Shown: piece after piece, positions 54,455-63,674 of the stretch | Numbering within the stretch: position 1 is the first letter of the stretch | Layout of the letters: every line of letters starts with the position of its first letter | Assembly: GCF_010499265.1 (NCBI RefSeq) | Contig: NZ_JAAGSC010000040.1 | Span: forward strand, 124,001-188,000 | DNA: 64,000 nt | DNA from: Wenzhouxiangella limi | Lineage (GTDB): Bacteria; Pseudomonadota; Gammaproteobacteria; Xanthomonadales; Wenzhouxiangellaceae | Direction of reading: 5' to 3' | Translations under genes and position numbers: made by a program | Notes under the pieces: generated by a model | Seen by the model: the letters and a program-made list of their open reading frames with translations, nothing else | Told to the model about the DNA's origin: nothing | Database searches by the model: none

Positions 54455-55519
54455 ATGACCCAGTCTCTTCGCCAGGCGGCGCTGCTGTTCCCGTTTCTGA
54501 TGCTGCTGGCGGCCTGTTCGCCGCCGGCTGAAGATCAATCCCAGACGGCGTCTTCCGAGGCTGAGTCTCAGCCCGAGTCGGTGACCTGGCGCTTCGCGCT
54601 GGAGGAGATCGAAGGCAGCGTTCAGGACACCTACGCGCAGGAGTTCAAGCGCCGGATCGAGTCGCGCAGCGACGGCGCCATTACCGTCGAGGTCTACCCT
54701 TACGGTAGCCTGGGCAGTTCGTCCCAGATCACCGAGATGCTTCAAAGCGGCGCGCTGGAGCTGGCGTTCGCCTCGCCCGGCCACCTCGCCGACGCCATCC
54801 CCGAGGTGGGCGTCTTCACGCTGCATTTTGTCCTGTCCGACGATGACGCGGTCAACCGACAGGTGCTCTCCGACCCGGAACTGCACGCGCTGCTGCAGCC
54901 GCCGTATCGCGATCAGGATCTGGAATTGCTGGGCGTGGTGCAGGAAGGCTGGATGGTCTGGAGCGGTGACCGCGCGCTGCGCAGCCCGGCCGATTTCGAT
55001 GGCTTCAAGATCCGCACGATGACCTCGCCGATCCTGGTCGAGTCCTATCGCGCCTACGGTGCCAACCCCACGCCCATGCCGTACAGCGAGGTCTACAGCG
55101 GCCTGCAGCTGGGCCAGATCGATGGCCAGGTCAATCCGATTTTCGCCATCGAAGAGATGAGTTTCTACGAGGAGCAGGACTATCTCACCTCTGGTCGCCA
55201 CGCCCAGTTCGTGACCACGCTGGCGGGCAGCCAATCCTGGTTCGAATCGCTGGATGAGTCCACGCGCGCCATGATCGAGGAGGTGCGCGATGAGCTGGTC
55301 GAGTGGATTGATCGCGAGCAGCAGCGGTTCAACGCCGAGCGTCTGGACACCATCCTCGAGGCCGGTGGAACGCAGTGGGTGGAGCTCGACGAGGATGAAC
55401 GCGATGTCTTCCGCCAGGCCAGCCTGGGCGTGCGCGAAACCTACGTCGAGCAGGCCGGCGAGCGCGGTCGCGAAGTGCTCGATACCTTTCTGGCGCTGGT
55501 CGAAAAGCACCAGGACTGA
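54455..55519 (+). CDS. dctP: TRAP transporter substrate-binding lipoprotein (DctP)
   Basis: 354 residues from ATG 54455 with GGAG 8 bases before. Lipobox LLAACS (C21), so it is membrane-anchored, unlike most DctP proteins. The periplasmic fold shows YPYGSLGSSSQITEMLQSGALE and the KIRTMTSPI stretch that normally holds the carboxylate-binding Arg. The end QAGERGREVLDTF is typical. It is divergent from dctQM and lies just upstream of the ectoine-type cluster, so an osmolyte or precursor is a possible ligand. Confidence 0.92.
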   Translation: MTQSLRQAALLFPFLMLLAACSPPAEDQSQTASSEAESQPESVTWRFALEEIEGSVQDTYAQEFKRRIESRSDGAITVEVYPYGSLGSSSQITEMLQSGALELAFASPGHLADAIPEVGVFTLHFVLSDDDAVNRQVLSDPELHALLQPPYRDQDLELLGVVQEGWMVWSGDRALRSPADFDGFKIRTMTSPILVESYRAYGANPTPMPYSEVYSGLQLGQIDGQVNPIFAIEEMSFYEEQDYLTSGRHAQFVTTLAGSQSWFESLDESTRAMIEEVRDELVEWIDREQQRFNAERLDTILEAGGTQWVELDEDERDVFRQASLGVRETYVEQAGERGREVLDTFLALVEKHQD

Positions 55520-55573
55520 GTTGTTTGCGGCCGCCGGTTTGGAGCCTGCCGGGTCATTGAAAGCAGTTAGTTT

Positions 55574-55606
55574 TGCACAATACTAATTTGTGGCATATAA
55601 TTAGTC
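55574..55606 (+). promoter_or_regulatory. ectR promoter overlapped by a palindromic operator
   Basis: TTGCAC (55574-55579), 17 bases, TATAAT (55597-55602). Arms ACTAATT (55583-55589) and AATTAGT (55600-55606) form a dyad over the -10, suitable for MarR-type autorepression. With +1 near 55609 the first ATG at 55613 leaves almost no leader. Confidence 0.65.
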
Positions 55607-55612
55607 ACCAAT

Positions 55613-56164
55613 ATGGCTCAGCAAATGACAAACGAAACTCAGAACAGTCGCATTCCGGCGCGGCGCGGCCGGCGCTCTCAGGCCCGCCGCGAGCGCGAAG
55701 TGGCCGTCATCCGGCATTTCCGTACGGTGGTGAAGGCCATCCAGGCCCACTCGGTCTGGGTAGAGCGCCAGTGCGGCGTCAGCGCCGCCCAGCTGTGGGC
55801 GCTGTGGGAAATCCACGCCGAACCCGGACTGCGGGTCAAGGATATTTCCGAACGCCTGTCGATCAAGCCGGCCACGGCCAGCAACCTGCTCGACAAGATC
55901 GAGGGCAAGGGGTTGATCCGGCGCGATCGCTGCGGTCCGGATCAGCGCGTGGTCCAGCTGTTTCCCACCGAAAAGGGCGAGCAGCTGCTCGACAGCGCGC
56001 CGGGCCCGGCCGAGGGCGCGCTGCTCAACGCCCTGGCGCGGTTGAACGACCTCAAGCTCGACGAGCTTGCGATCAGCCTGAACGCGCTGGTCGAAGCCTT
56101 TGCCATTCGCGGCGACGAATTCGCGATGGCGCCGATCCCTCCCCACGTTGATCGGGCCGACTGA
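55613..56164 (+). CDS. ectR: EctR-type MarR family regulator
   Basis: 183 residues from ATG 55613 (ATG 55625 is the alternative with a leader of about 16 bases). Winged helix-turn-helix: VSAAQLWALWEIHAEPGL, IKPATASNLLDKIEGKGLI and the wing RDRCGPDQRVVQL. EctR proteins repress ectoine genes and respond to osmotic stress. Position directly upstream of ask-ectA-ectB supports the name. The basic N-terminus is unusual but short. Confidence 0.85.
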   Translation: MAQQMTNETQNSRIPARRGRRSQARREREVAVIRHFRTVVKAIQAHSVWVERQCGVSAAQLWALWEIHAEPGLRVKDISERLSIKPATASNLLDKIEGKGLIRRDRCGPDQRVVQLFPTEKGEQLLDSAPGPAEGALLNALARLNDLKLDELAISLNALVEAFAIRGDEFAMAPIPPHVDRAD

Positions 56165-56207
56165 AAAAAGTTTTATTCAAACTCAAACGGCAACAACACC
56201 AAATACT

Positions 56208-57407
56208 ATGAAAACCATTGTTCAGAAGTACGGCGGCTCATCGCTCGCCGAAGACTCGCAGCTGTGCGCGGTTGCCGAGCGCGTCGCCCGGACGCGACGC
56301 CAGGGGCACCGCGTGGTGGTCGTGGTCTCGGCCCGGGGCGATACAACCAGCAAGCTGCTGGCCAGCGCCGGCCGCTTCAACACCCAGCCAGACCACCGCG
56401 AACTCGACATGCTGCTGGCCGCCGGCGAGCAGACCTCGGCATCGCTGCTGTCGCTGGCGCTGCAGGATCTCGATATACCCGCCTGCTCGATGACCGGTCC
56501 GCAGGCCGGCGTTCGCACCTGCAGCGCGCACCTCAACGCCCGCATCAAGGCGGTTGAGCCCGGACGCATCCTCAAGGCACTTGATGAGGGCAAGGTTGTC
56601 GTGGTCGCCGGTTTCCAGGGTGCCAGCCCGGGCGGCGACATCACCACGCTGGGACGCGGCGGCTCCGATACCACGGCGGTCGCCATTGCGGCCGCGGTCC
56701 AGGCCGCGCGCTGCGAGATCTATTCCGACGTTGACGGCGTCTACACCGCCGACCCGCGGGTGGTACCCGATGCGATTCGCTTGCGAACCCTCAGCCTGGC
56801 CGAGATGAAGACCCTGGCCCACCACGGTGCCGGCGTGCTGAACGAGCGCGCGATCGACTATGCGCTGGAGCACGGCGTGACCATCCATGCCAGCAAGTCC
56901 CATGGCGAAGGCGGGCAGACCATCGTGCGCAAGGGATCCGGCGCCGGGCAATCGCGAATCATCGGTATTGCGGCGCACAAGAACCTGGTCAGCGTTCAGT
57001 TCGATGAGGGCGCTGACCGCAAGCGCCTGGCCGACATTCTGGACGACTACGATGGGTTTGCGCCGGAGCTTGCCGACGGTGCTTCGGGCTGCTACCTGCT
57101 GCCCATCGACCAGCTGGCCGACGTCGAAGGCCTGGCCGATTCGCTGCAAAGCGAGTTCGGGGCTGCTGTTGAGGTGCGCTACCCGTTGGCCAGCGTGTCG
57201 GCCGTCGGCTTCCGGGCCGGACAGGATGCCGACATTCTGAGCCTGGCTGCGGAAAACCTGACCGATGCCGGCATCAAGGTTCGACAGTCCTTTACTTTTC
57301 CGCACGCCGTGACCTGCCTGGTCGCTGCCGACAAGGTCAAGCAGGCCGCGCAGGCGTTCCATGCCGGCTTCGGCATCACCGAGTCCGAGGTTGCCGATGT
57401 CGCCTGA
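56208..57407 (+). CDS. ask: Aspartate kinase of the ectoine-linked type
   Basis: 399 residues from ATG 56208. Opens with the KYGGSSLAE kinase motif. GRGGSDTTAVAIAAA and YSDVDGVYTADPRVV lie near 150-190, and two ACT domains occupy the C-terminal 140 residues. It phosphorylates aspartate, the first step to aspartate semialdehyde. Ask copies in ect clusters are thought to escape feedback control. It overlaps ectA by 11 bases, so the two are coupled. Confidence 0.92.
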   Translation: MKTIVQKYGGSSLAEDSQLCAVAERVARTRRQGHRVVVVVSARGDTTSKLLASAGRFNTQPDHRELDMLLAAGEQTSASLLSLALQDLDIPACSMTGPQAGVRTCSAHLNARIKAVEPGRILKALDEGKVVVVAGFQGASPGGDITTLGRGGSDTTAVAIAAAVQAARCEIYSDVDGVYTADPRVVPDAIRLRTLSLAEMKTLAHHGAGVLNERAIDYALEHGVTIHASKSHGEGGQTIVRKGSGAGQSRIIGIAAHKNLVSVQFDEGADRKRLADILDDYDGFAPELADGASGCYLLPIDQLADVEGLADSLQSEFGAAVEVRYPLASVSAVGFRAGQDADILSLAAENLTDAGIKVRQSFTFPHAVTCLVAADKVKQAAQAFHAGFGITESEVADVA

Positions 57408-57933
57408 GGCGGCCCAAGCAGCGACTGAAAAGCCGGCGGTGCAGTTTCGCCGCCCGCGCGCCGAGGACGGCGCCGCGATGTGGCGTCTGGTCAAGGAGAT
57501 GGGCGGGCTGGAGCTCAACAGCGCCTATTTTTACGTGCTTTTTGCCAAGGACTTTGCCGATACCGGCGTCGTGGCCGAAAGCGAAGACGGCAGGCTGGCG
57601 GGATTCATCGCCGGACACCGACCGCCTGAGCGCCCGGACGCGGTGTTCGTGTGGCAGGTGGGCGTGGCGCCGTGGATGCGCCGGCAGGGTCTGGCCCGGC
57701 GCATGCTCGACGCGCTGCTGGCGGCGCAGCCGGCCGAGGTGCGCTGGCTGGAAGCCACGGTCAGTCCCGACAACGCCGCCTCCATGCAGCTGTTTCGCTC
57801 CAGCGCGCGCGATCGCGGCGTGGACTGCCAGGAAAGCGAGTACCTGGGCGCTGAACTGTTTCCGAATTCGCACGAGGCCGAGAACCTGTTTCGTATCGGC
57901 CCGTTGGACACCGAATCCAAAAATCAATCTTGA
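57397..57933 (+). CDS. ectA: L-2,4-diaminobutyrate acetyltransferase EctA
   Basis: 178 residues from ATG 57397 inside the end of ask, with GAGG 6 bases before. GNAT fold with acetyl-CoA loop VAPWMRRQGLARRML (about 87-101). Opening residues FRRPRAEDGAAMWRLVKEMG and LDLNS-like ELNSAYFY are typical of EctA. It makes N-gamma-acetyl-2,4-diaminobutyrate, the substrate of ectoine synthase. Confidence 0.94.
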   Translation: MSPEAAQAATEKPAVQFRRPRAEDGAAMWRLVKEMGGLELNSAYFYVLFAKDFADTGVVAESEDGRLAGFIAGHRPPERPDAVFVWQVGVAPWMRRQGLARRMLDALLAAQPAEVRWLEATVSPDNAASMQLFRSSARDRGVDCQESEYLGAELFPNSHEAENLFRIGPLDTESKNQS

Positions 57934-57957
57934 ACTCAAGAGAGAGGCAAAATCGAC

Positions 57958-59238
57958 ATGAGTATTGAAACCATCAACCGACTCGAGTCCGAAGTGCGCG
58001 GCTACGTGCGCAACTTCCCCTGCGTGTTTACCCACGCCAGCGGCGCGCGTCTGACCGACGAAGACGGCCGCGAGTACATCGACTTTTTCGCTGGCGCCGG
58101 GGTCATGAACTACGGCCACAACCATCCCGACCTCAAGCGCGCGCTGCTGGACTACCTGTCCGAAGACCGCATCGTCCACAGCCTGGACATGGCGACCGAG
58201 GCCAAGGTCAAGTTTCTCGAGCGCTTCGAGGAGGTCATCCTCAAGCCGCGCGGGCTGGACTACCGCGTCCAGTTTCCCGGACCGACCGGCACCAACGCGG
58301 TCGAGGCCGCGCTGAAGCTGGCGCGCAAGGTCACCGGACGCGAGCGGGTGCTGTCGTTCACCAACGCCTTCCACGGCATGACCCTGGGGGCGCTGGCCGT
58401 GACCGGCAACTCGTTCAAGCGCGCCGGCGCCGGCGTGCCCCTGTCGCACGTGAGCATGGTGCCGTTCGACAGCTACCTGGAAGACGGCAAGGACCAGAGC
58501 CTGGCCCTGCTCGACGCCCTGCTTTCGGATGAAGGCTCAGGTATGGACAAGCCGGCCGCGGCCATCATCGAGACCGTCCAGGCCGAGGGCGGCGTCAACG
58601 TCGCGCGCATGGAGTGGCTCAAGGAGCTGGCCGCGATTCTCAAGCGCCACGACGTTCTGCTGATCGTCGACGATATCCAGGTCGGCTGCGGCCGGACCGG
58701 TCCGTTCTTCAGCTTCGAGCCGGCCGGCATCAAGCCCGATATCGTCTGCCTGTCCAAATCCTTAAGCGGGTTCGGTCTGCCGCTGGCGGTGACCCTGATG
58801 CGATCCGATCTCGACGTCTGGTCTCCGGGCGAGCACAACGGCACCTTCCGCGGCCACAATCCGGCTTTCGTTACCGCGACCGCGGCGCTGGATTTCTGGG
58901 CCGACGACAGCCTGCGCCAGGAAACCGAGCGCAAGGCCGCCAAGGTGACCCAACGACTCGAGGCGCTGGTGCGCCAGATTCCGGTGCAGGCCGAGTTGCG
59001 CGGCCGGGGCCTAATCCAGGGCATCGAGTTCGCCGATCCGGAAATGGCTGCCGAGTGCTCCGCCGAAGCCTTCAAGCGCGGTTTGATCATCGAGACCGCC
59101 GGTATCGACGACCAGGTCCTCAAGCTCCTGCCGCCGCTGATGATTCCGGAGGCCGACCTCGATGCCGGGCTGACCATCGTTGAAGAGGCGGTGCGCGCGG
59201 TGGCGTCCCGCAAGTCGCCGGATCGCAAGGTGGCTTGA
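57958..59238 (+). CDS. ectB: Diaminobutyrate-2-oxoglutarate transaminase EctB
   Basis: 426 residues, class III PLP transaminase. FPGPTGTNAVEAALKLARK binds the cofactor phosphate. The PLP Lys is in LSKSLSGFGLP near residue 265. IVDDIQVGCGRTGPFF matches EctB well. It converts aspartate semialdehyde and glutamate to diaminobutyrate. AGAGAGG stands upstream. After its stop comes a convergent gene only 16 bases away, so no ectC follows. Confidence 0.95.
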   Translation: MSIETINRLESEVRGYVRNFPCVFTHASGARLTDEDGREYIDFFAGAGVMNYGHNHPDLKRALLDYLSEDRIVHSLDMATEAKVKFLERFEEVILKPRGLDYRVQFPGPTGTNAVEAALKLARKVTGRERVLSFTNAFHGMTLGALAVTGNSFKRAGAGVPLSHVSMVPFDSYLEDGKDQSLALLDALLSDEGSGMDKPAAAIIETVQAEGGVNVARMEWLKELAAILKRHDVLLIVDDIQVGCGRTGPFFSFEPAGIKPDIVCLSKSLSGFGLPLAVTLMRSDLDVWSPGEHNGTFRGHNPAFVTATAALDFWADDSLRQETERKAAKVTQRLEALVRQIPVQAELRGRGLIQGIEFADPEMAAECSAEAFKRGLIIETAGIDDQVLKLLPPLMIPEADLDAGLTIVEEAVRAVASRKSPDRKVA

Positions 59239-59254
59239 CCCACCCAGTGCGCTG

Positions 59255-60442
59255 CTAGCGGCTCAGTTCTTCTGCCTCCTCGCCCTGGCCGGCCATCAGC
59301 GGCGGCCGGGGTTGGGCCAGTTCTTCGGCCCAGAATTGGGTGGTGATCTCGCTCAAGGCTCTGGATTCGCCGTTGAGCAGGACCACCAGCCCGGTCTTGC
59401 GATCCAGCGAGTGGCTGATATCGGCCACGAAGCCCCGGACCCAGCCAGAGTGCAGGAAAAGGTCTTCATCGCCCACGGTATAGATCCGCCAGCCCAGGCC
59501 GTAGTGAGCGTCGGTGAGCAAGTCGCGCCAGGCGCCGCGGCGCAGATCGCGCAGCGTGCGAACCCGTTTTTCGGTCAGCGGCCGGATCACCTTCGGCGCC
59601 AGCACGTCCGGGCGATACCCCTGTTGTGCAATCAGCCAGCGCCCCAGGTCGAGCACGCTGGCGTTGACGCCGGCCGCCGGCGGAACGAGGTAATACGAGT
59701 CGGTGACCGGCACCGGTTGCCAGACGCGGCCGCGCGCCAGGCGCACGTGTGGTGTGGCGCGGTTGGCTTCGGCCAGAAAGGCCTCGCGGCCGGTCGTGGT
59801 GCGGCGCATGCCCAGCGGTTCGAACAGCCGCTGGCTCAGCAGCTCTTCGTATTCCTGGCCCGTGCTCTGCTCGATGGCCGGTCCGACCAGCGAAAACAGC
59901 ACGTTCTGGTAGGTATAGCAGGTACCGGGCTGGCATAAAGGTGTCAGACTGGCGAACTGCGGCAGGATGCGCTCCAGCGGCTGATTGGCGTTGAGCAGGT
60001 TGTCGTACGCGTTCGAGACCACGCCGGTCGACTGGCCTACCAGGTGCTGCAGCTGAAGTTGGCTGGTCGCGGCCGGATCCTTGAGTCGGAAGTCGGGGAG
60101 GTAGTCGGTCACCGCGTCCTCCCAGCGCAGCCGGTTCTCGGTGACCAGAAGACTGGTCAGTTGCGCGGCAAAGGTCTTGGAGACCGAGGCGGTGCGAAAC
60201 ACCGTATCGGCAGTGACCGGGGCCGGGTTGCCCACCCGCCGCACGCCGTGGGTTCCGACCTGGTCGATACGGCCGTCGCGCACGATGGCGTAGGCGCCGC
60301 CGGGCACGCCGTGTTCGATCAAAGTGGCGCGGAAATGCTGCTCAAAGCCGTCCAGGTCCGCTGCTGCACGCGGTGCCATCAGCCCGCCCAGGAACGGCAC
60401 TGTGAGTATCAGGGCAATCATCGTCCGGAACGGACGCGACAT
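59255..60442 (-). CDS. Class C beta-lactamase-like serine hydrolase
   Basis: 395 residues from ATG 60442 with a signal peptide. Active-site SxxK is S86-V-S-K89, YxN is Y178-Q-N180, and the usual KTG is HSG in FLHSGWVRG. It is periplasmic. The family includes esterases, D-Ala-D-Ala peptidases and beta-lactamases, so antibiotic hydrolysis cannot be assumed. It is converging with ectB. Confidence 0.88.
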   Translation of the reverse strand: MSRPFRTMIALILTVPFLGGLMAPRAAADLDGFEQHFRATLIEHGVPGGAYAIVRDGRIDQVGTHGVRRVGNPAPVTADTVFRTASVSKTFAAQLTSLLVTENRLRWEDAVTDYLPDFRLKDPAATSQLQLQHLVGQSTGVVSNAYDNLLNANQPLERILPQFASLTPLCQPGTCYTYQNVLFSLVGPAIEQSTGQEYEELLSQRLFEPLGMRRTTTGREAFLAEANRATPHVRLARGRVWQPVPVTDSYYLVPPAAGVNASVLDLGRWLIAQQGYRPDVLAPKVIRPLTEKRVRTLRDLRRGAWRDLLTDAHYGLGWRIYTVGDEDLFLHSGWVRGFVADISHSLDRKTGLVVLLNGESRALSEITTQFWAEELAQPRPPLMAGQGEEAEELSR

Positions 60443-60472
60443 ATCGAACTCCGCGATCAAAGCGAGGGCGGA

Positions 60473-63400
60473 TTATAGGTCATTGTCGTTGCTGAAGACC
60501 TGAACCTGATCCCGACCCTGTTGCTTGCCCCGGTACATCGCTTCGTCTGCGACCTTGACCCAGGATTCCAGGGGCCGATCGTCGCCATTTCTGGAAACGA
60601 TGCCGAACGTTGCCGTGATCCGAAGAACCTGATTCTGAGCGCGGATCTGTGCCGCAGCAAGGCGTGAACGAATCTTTTCACACAGTTGCACTGCGCCTTC
60701 AGCGTTCGTGCCGGGCAGGGCAAGCAAAAACTCCTCACCGCCCCACCGGGCCGCCAGATCCTGGCCGCGCAGGCTGTCGGACAGGACTTTGCCGACGACC
60801 TTGAGGAACTGGTCGCCGATTTCATGGCCGTGCTTGTCGTTAATGCGCTTGAAGTGGTCCAGGTCGAACAGGACGACCGCCAGATCACTTTTCCCCCGGA
60901 CAGCAAGCTGCTGCAACACGCCAAAGCGCTCGCTAAAGCCGCGTCGATTGAACAGGCCGGTAAGAAAATCACGGGCTGAACGCTCGCGCAGGCGTTGATT
61001 GGCTGCCTCCAGGGCCTGGGTACGTTCTTCCACCAGTTCCTGCAGACGCTTGTTGGAAGCACGCAGGGCTCGCAGTCGCAGCTGGATCATCAGCCAGCCA
61101 AGAGCGGCAAGCAGCAGCACGGCCGCGATCCAGGCCAGGGGGGAATGCCACCAGGGCGCGGCGACCTGAATGGGGATTTTCAGCGGCGCCTCGCCGGGCA
61201 CCCCGCGGCTGCTCCAGCCTTCGATTTCAAGCACGTAGTCGCCCGGCGGCAGGTTCATATAGCGAAGCTCACGATTGCCGTTCAGTTCGCTGAAGGATGG
61301 CTCGTAGCCGCGCAGTCGAACGCGCGCCAGGTTGCGTTCGGGTTCGTGGAAATCCAGCACGGCGAACTGCAGCAGGAGATCGCGATGGTCGGATGGCAGC
61401 GCCAGTTGAAGCCGGGCCGGGTTGATGGATCGCGTCAGCTCCTCGCCGTCCAGCCAGACTCGACTGAGTACTGCGCGGGGCGCATTGAGGCCGCGCGCAA
61501 GCGATTCCGGATCCAGGGTGACCGCACCGTTGCTGGTGCCGATCACGATCTGACCTTCCGGCGTCCTGTCCAGGGCGTTGCGTTGCACGGCCAGGCCGGG
61601 TAGTCCATCGGCCAGCCCGTAGTTGACGAAACGCTCCTTGTCCGGCATGCGGCGCGCGACACCGCGCGAGGTCAGTACCCAGAGGTCTTCGCTTTCGCCT
61701 TCGACCAGGCCGGTAATCTGGTTGGTCGGCAGACCATCGGCGCTGCTGTAGATTTCAGCATCGCCGTCAGCGAGCCGATAGCGGACCAGACCATCTTCTG
61801 TGCACAACCAGAGGGTTTCGGGTGGGCGATGATGAATGCAGTAAAAAGACGGCGCGTGCTGCCGGCTGCCGAGCTGGATTGGCACGCTTTGCCAGCCGTC
61901 ACCATTGAAGTGGAAAATGCCCGAGTAGCGAGTGGCAGCCCAGATGCCACCGGTCTCGTCACGGTTGAGTTGATAGACCAGGTCCGCGCGGGTATCGCGC
62001 AGCTCCTCGGCGCCGATACTGACCTCGCCGGTCTCGGGATTCCAGCGCACGACGCCGAAGTTCCACAGTCCCAGCCAAAGGCCTTGATCGTCATCGGCAA
62101 GGATGGCGTTGACGGGCGCGGCGGCGATGTTGAGCGCCTTGAACAGGCGGTCATCGGCCTGCAGGCGATCATCTTTGGTGATTCGAAACAGGCCGCTGTC
62201 GGTGGCAACCCAGACCGTTCCGGCGGCGCTTTGTGCCATTCCTTCCACCCGTCGCACGCCTGTGCTGGCGGGAAACTCCCAGGCGGACCATCGGTCCTCA
62301 TCATCCCGGCGCAACAATCCGCCCGGAACGCCCAGCCATAGCCTCCCGGAATGGTCCGTGAGGATGGCCGAGGTCAGGCGGGATGCCTCGTCGGCCAGCT
62401 CGGCGGGCGCCGCTTCGGCCAGTCTGTTGAAGACACGGTCGTGACGCTGCCCGTGGATGATTCCTCGATCCCGGCTACCGATCCACAGGTTCCCTTCGGT
62501 GTCTTCGTAGAGCGCTCGGATGTCCACGTCGGGAATCAGGTGATAGCCGTTTTCAAGCAGCTCGAAACGGGGAGCGTGTTCGTCAATGCGGTACAGGCCG
62601 TCGTGGGCCCCGACCCAGATGCCGCCGCGACGGCTTTCCAGGATGGCATTGACGCGTGGCATCGATCGTCTCGGGTCCGCTTCGAACTCGATCCGGCTCA
62701 AGGAGTCATCCTCGGCGTTCCAGCGGAACACCCCAAGTTGTGAGCCGGCCCAGATCTGATCATGCGCCACCGCCACGGTGCGGACTTCAGCACCACGTTC
62801 GAAGCGTTCAGCGGCGGACTCGTCCATCAGCAGGTGCGTCCACTCGGACAGATCATGGGACAGGCGGTAGAGGCCGCCAGAGGTTGCGAACCAGAGTCCG
62901 CTGTCGTGCTCGACCATGCCCCAGATGCGCTCGGAGTACAGCGGATGATCGGGCTGATCGTGGGCAAAGCGCCGGATGGCGTCAGGCTCGCCGGAATCGA
63001 TCACATTGATCCCGGCCGTGGTTCCAATCCACAGCCTGCCGCGGCTGTCGATCATCAGTCGCTGGACCCGGTTGGCGGCCAGGGCATGGGGGTCGGCCGC
63101 GTCAGGCAGAAACTGGACAAAGGTCTGCTTGTCGGCATCCCAGTACTGCAATCCATTGCCCCAGCTGCCGACCCAGAGCCGGCCATCGTCGCTGACCCGC
63201 AGGGTCGAGATGTTGCTCCGGGCATTGTTTTCGATCAGCCCGTCCGACCACGACACCCAGTCCTCACTGTCGAAACGCAGGATGCCGTCGGTGTCACCGG
63301 CAAACCACAGGAAACCGAAGGGGTCTTCGAAGATTTCATAAACGGTGGACTGCCGTCCACCCAGGTGATCGGACAGACGATCGAACTCGAAATGCGCGCC

Positions 63401-63502
63401 GCGCTCCTGGGCGCTGGCGCCGTCGACGAAAAGGGTCAGCAAAAGGCCGCCGGCCAGGCCCATGAAGCGCCAGCTTGACCGCCTGCCGAGTTCCCGTTTC
63501 AT
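60473..63502 (-). CDS. Propeller-sensor diguanylate cyclase
   Basis: 1009 residues. Signal peptide (about 1-32). Two-component-regulator propeller repeats over about 35-690 (DGLWVGSWGNG-like, LWIGTTAGI, LWIGSRDRG). Y_Y_Y domain about 700-785, membrane segment about 793-812, coiled coil, then GGDEF with GGEEF at 921-925 and inhibitory-site RGQD just before. The periplasmic propeller should sense an external ligand, often a polymer or sugar in related proteins, and drive c-di-GMP synthesis. Confidence 0.92.
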   Translation of the reverse strand: MKRELGRRSSWRFMGLAGGLLLTLFVDGASAQERGAHFEFDRLSDHLGGRQSTVYEIFEDPFGFLWFAGDTDGILRFDSEDWVSWSDGLIENNARSNISTLRVSDDGRLWVGSWGNGLQYWDADKQTFVQFLPDAADPHALAANRVQRLMIDSRGRLWIGTTAGINVIDSGEPDAIRRFAHDQPDHPLYSERIWGMVEHDSGLWFATSGGLYRLSHDLSEWTHLLMDESAAERFERGAEVRTVAVAHDQIWAGSQLGVFRWNAEDDSLSRIEFEADPRRSMPRVNAILESRRGGIWVGAHDGLYRIDEHAPRFELLENGYHLIPDVDIRALYEDTEGNLWIGSRDRGIIHGQRHDRVFNRLAEAAPAELADEASRLTSAILTDHSGRLWLGVPGGLLRRDDEDRWSAWEFPASTGVRRVEGMAQSAAGTVWVATDSGLFRITKDDRLQADDRLFKALNIAAAPVNAILADDDQGLWLGLWNFGVVRWNPETGEVSIGAEELRDTRADLVYQLNRDETGGIWAATRYSGIFHFNGDGWQSVPIQLGSRQHAPSFYCIHHRPPETLWLCTEDGLVRYRLADGDAEIYSSADGLPTNQITGLVEGESEDLWVLTSRGVARRMPDKERFVNYGLADGLPGLAVQRNALDRTPEGQIVIGTSNGAVTLDPESLARGLNAPRAVLSRVWLDGEELTRSINPARLQLALPSDHRDLLLQFAVLDFHEPERNLARVRLRGYEPSFSELNGNRELRYMNLPPGDYVLEIEGWSSRGVPGEAPLKIPIQVAAPWWHSPLAWIAAVLLLAALGWLMIQLRLRALRASNKRLQELVEERTQALEAANQRLRERSARDFLTGLFNRRGFSERFGVLQQLAVRGKSDLAVVLFDLDHFKRINDKHGHEIGDQFLKVVGKVLSDSLRGQDLAARWGGEEFLLALPGTNAEGAVQLCEKIRSRLAAAQIRAQNQVLRITATFGIVSRNGDDRPLESWVKVADEAMYRGKQQGRDQVQVFSNDNDL

Positions 63503-63598
63503 GCCTGGCAGTGTAGCAGCGCAGCCGCCACGCCAGGCCGATCAAGAATACCGGCCCGGGGATTTGCGTAGCTGCCCCGGGCGGCCTTCTGGTTCCAG

Positions 63599-63640
63599 TT
63601 GACGTGGGTCAAGCGCGGTCTTGCCGCCGTCTGCTAGATT
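63599..63640 (+). promoter_or_regulatory. FNR/CRP-like activator site and promoter of tatA
   Basis: TTGAC-GTGG-GTCAA (63599-63612) is a perfect dyad. Thirty-three bases from its first base stands an extended -10 TGCTAGATT (63632-63640). With +1 near 63647 the site centres at -41.5. Spacing is identical to that before the second fdh operon. The rest of 63503-63598 shows nothing recognisable. Confidence 0.6.
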
Positions 63641-63674
63641 GCGGTCTCGTTTAAATATTTCAGGCAGGTGCACC

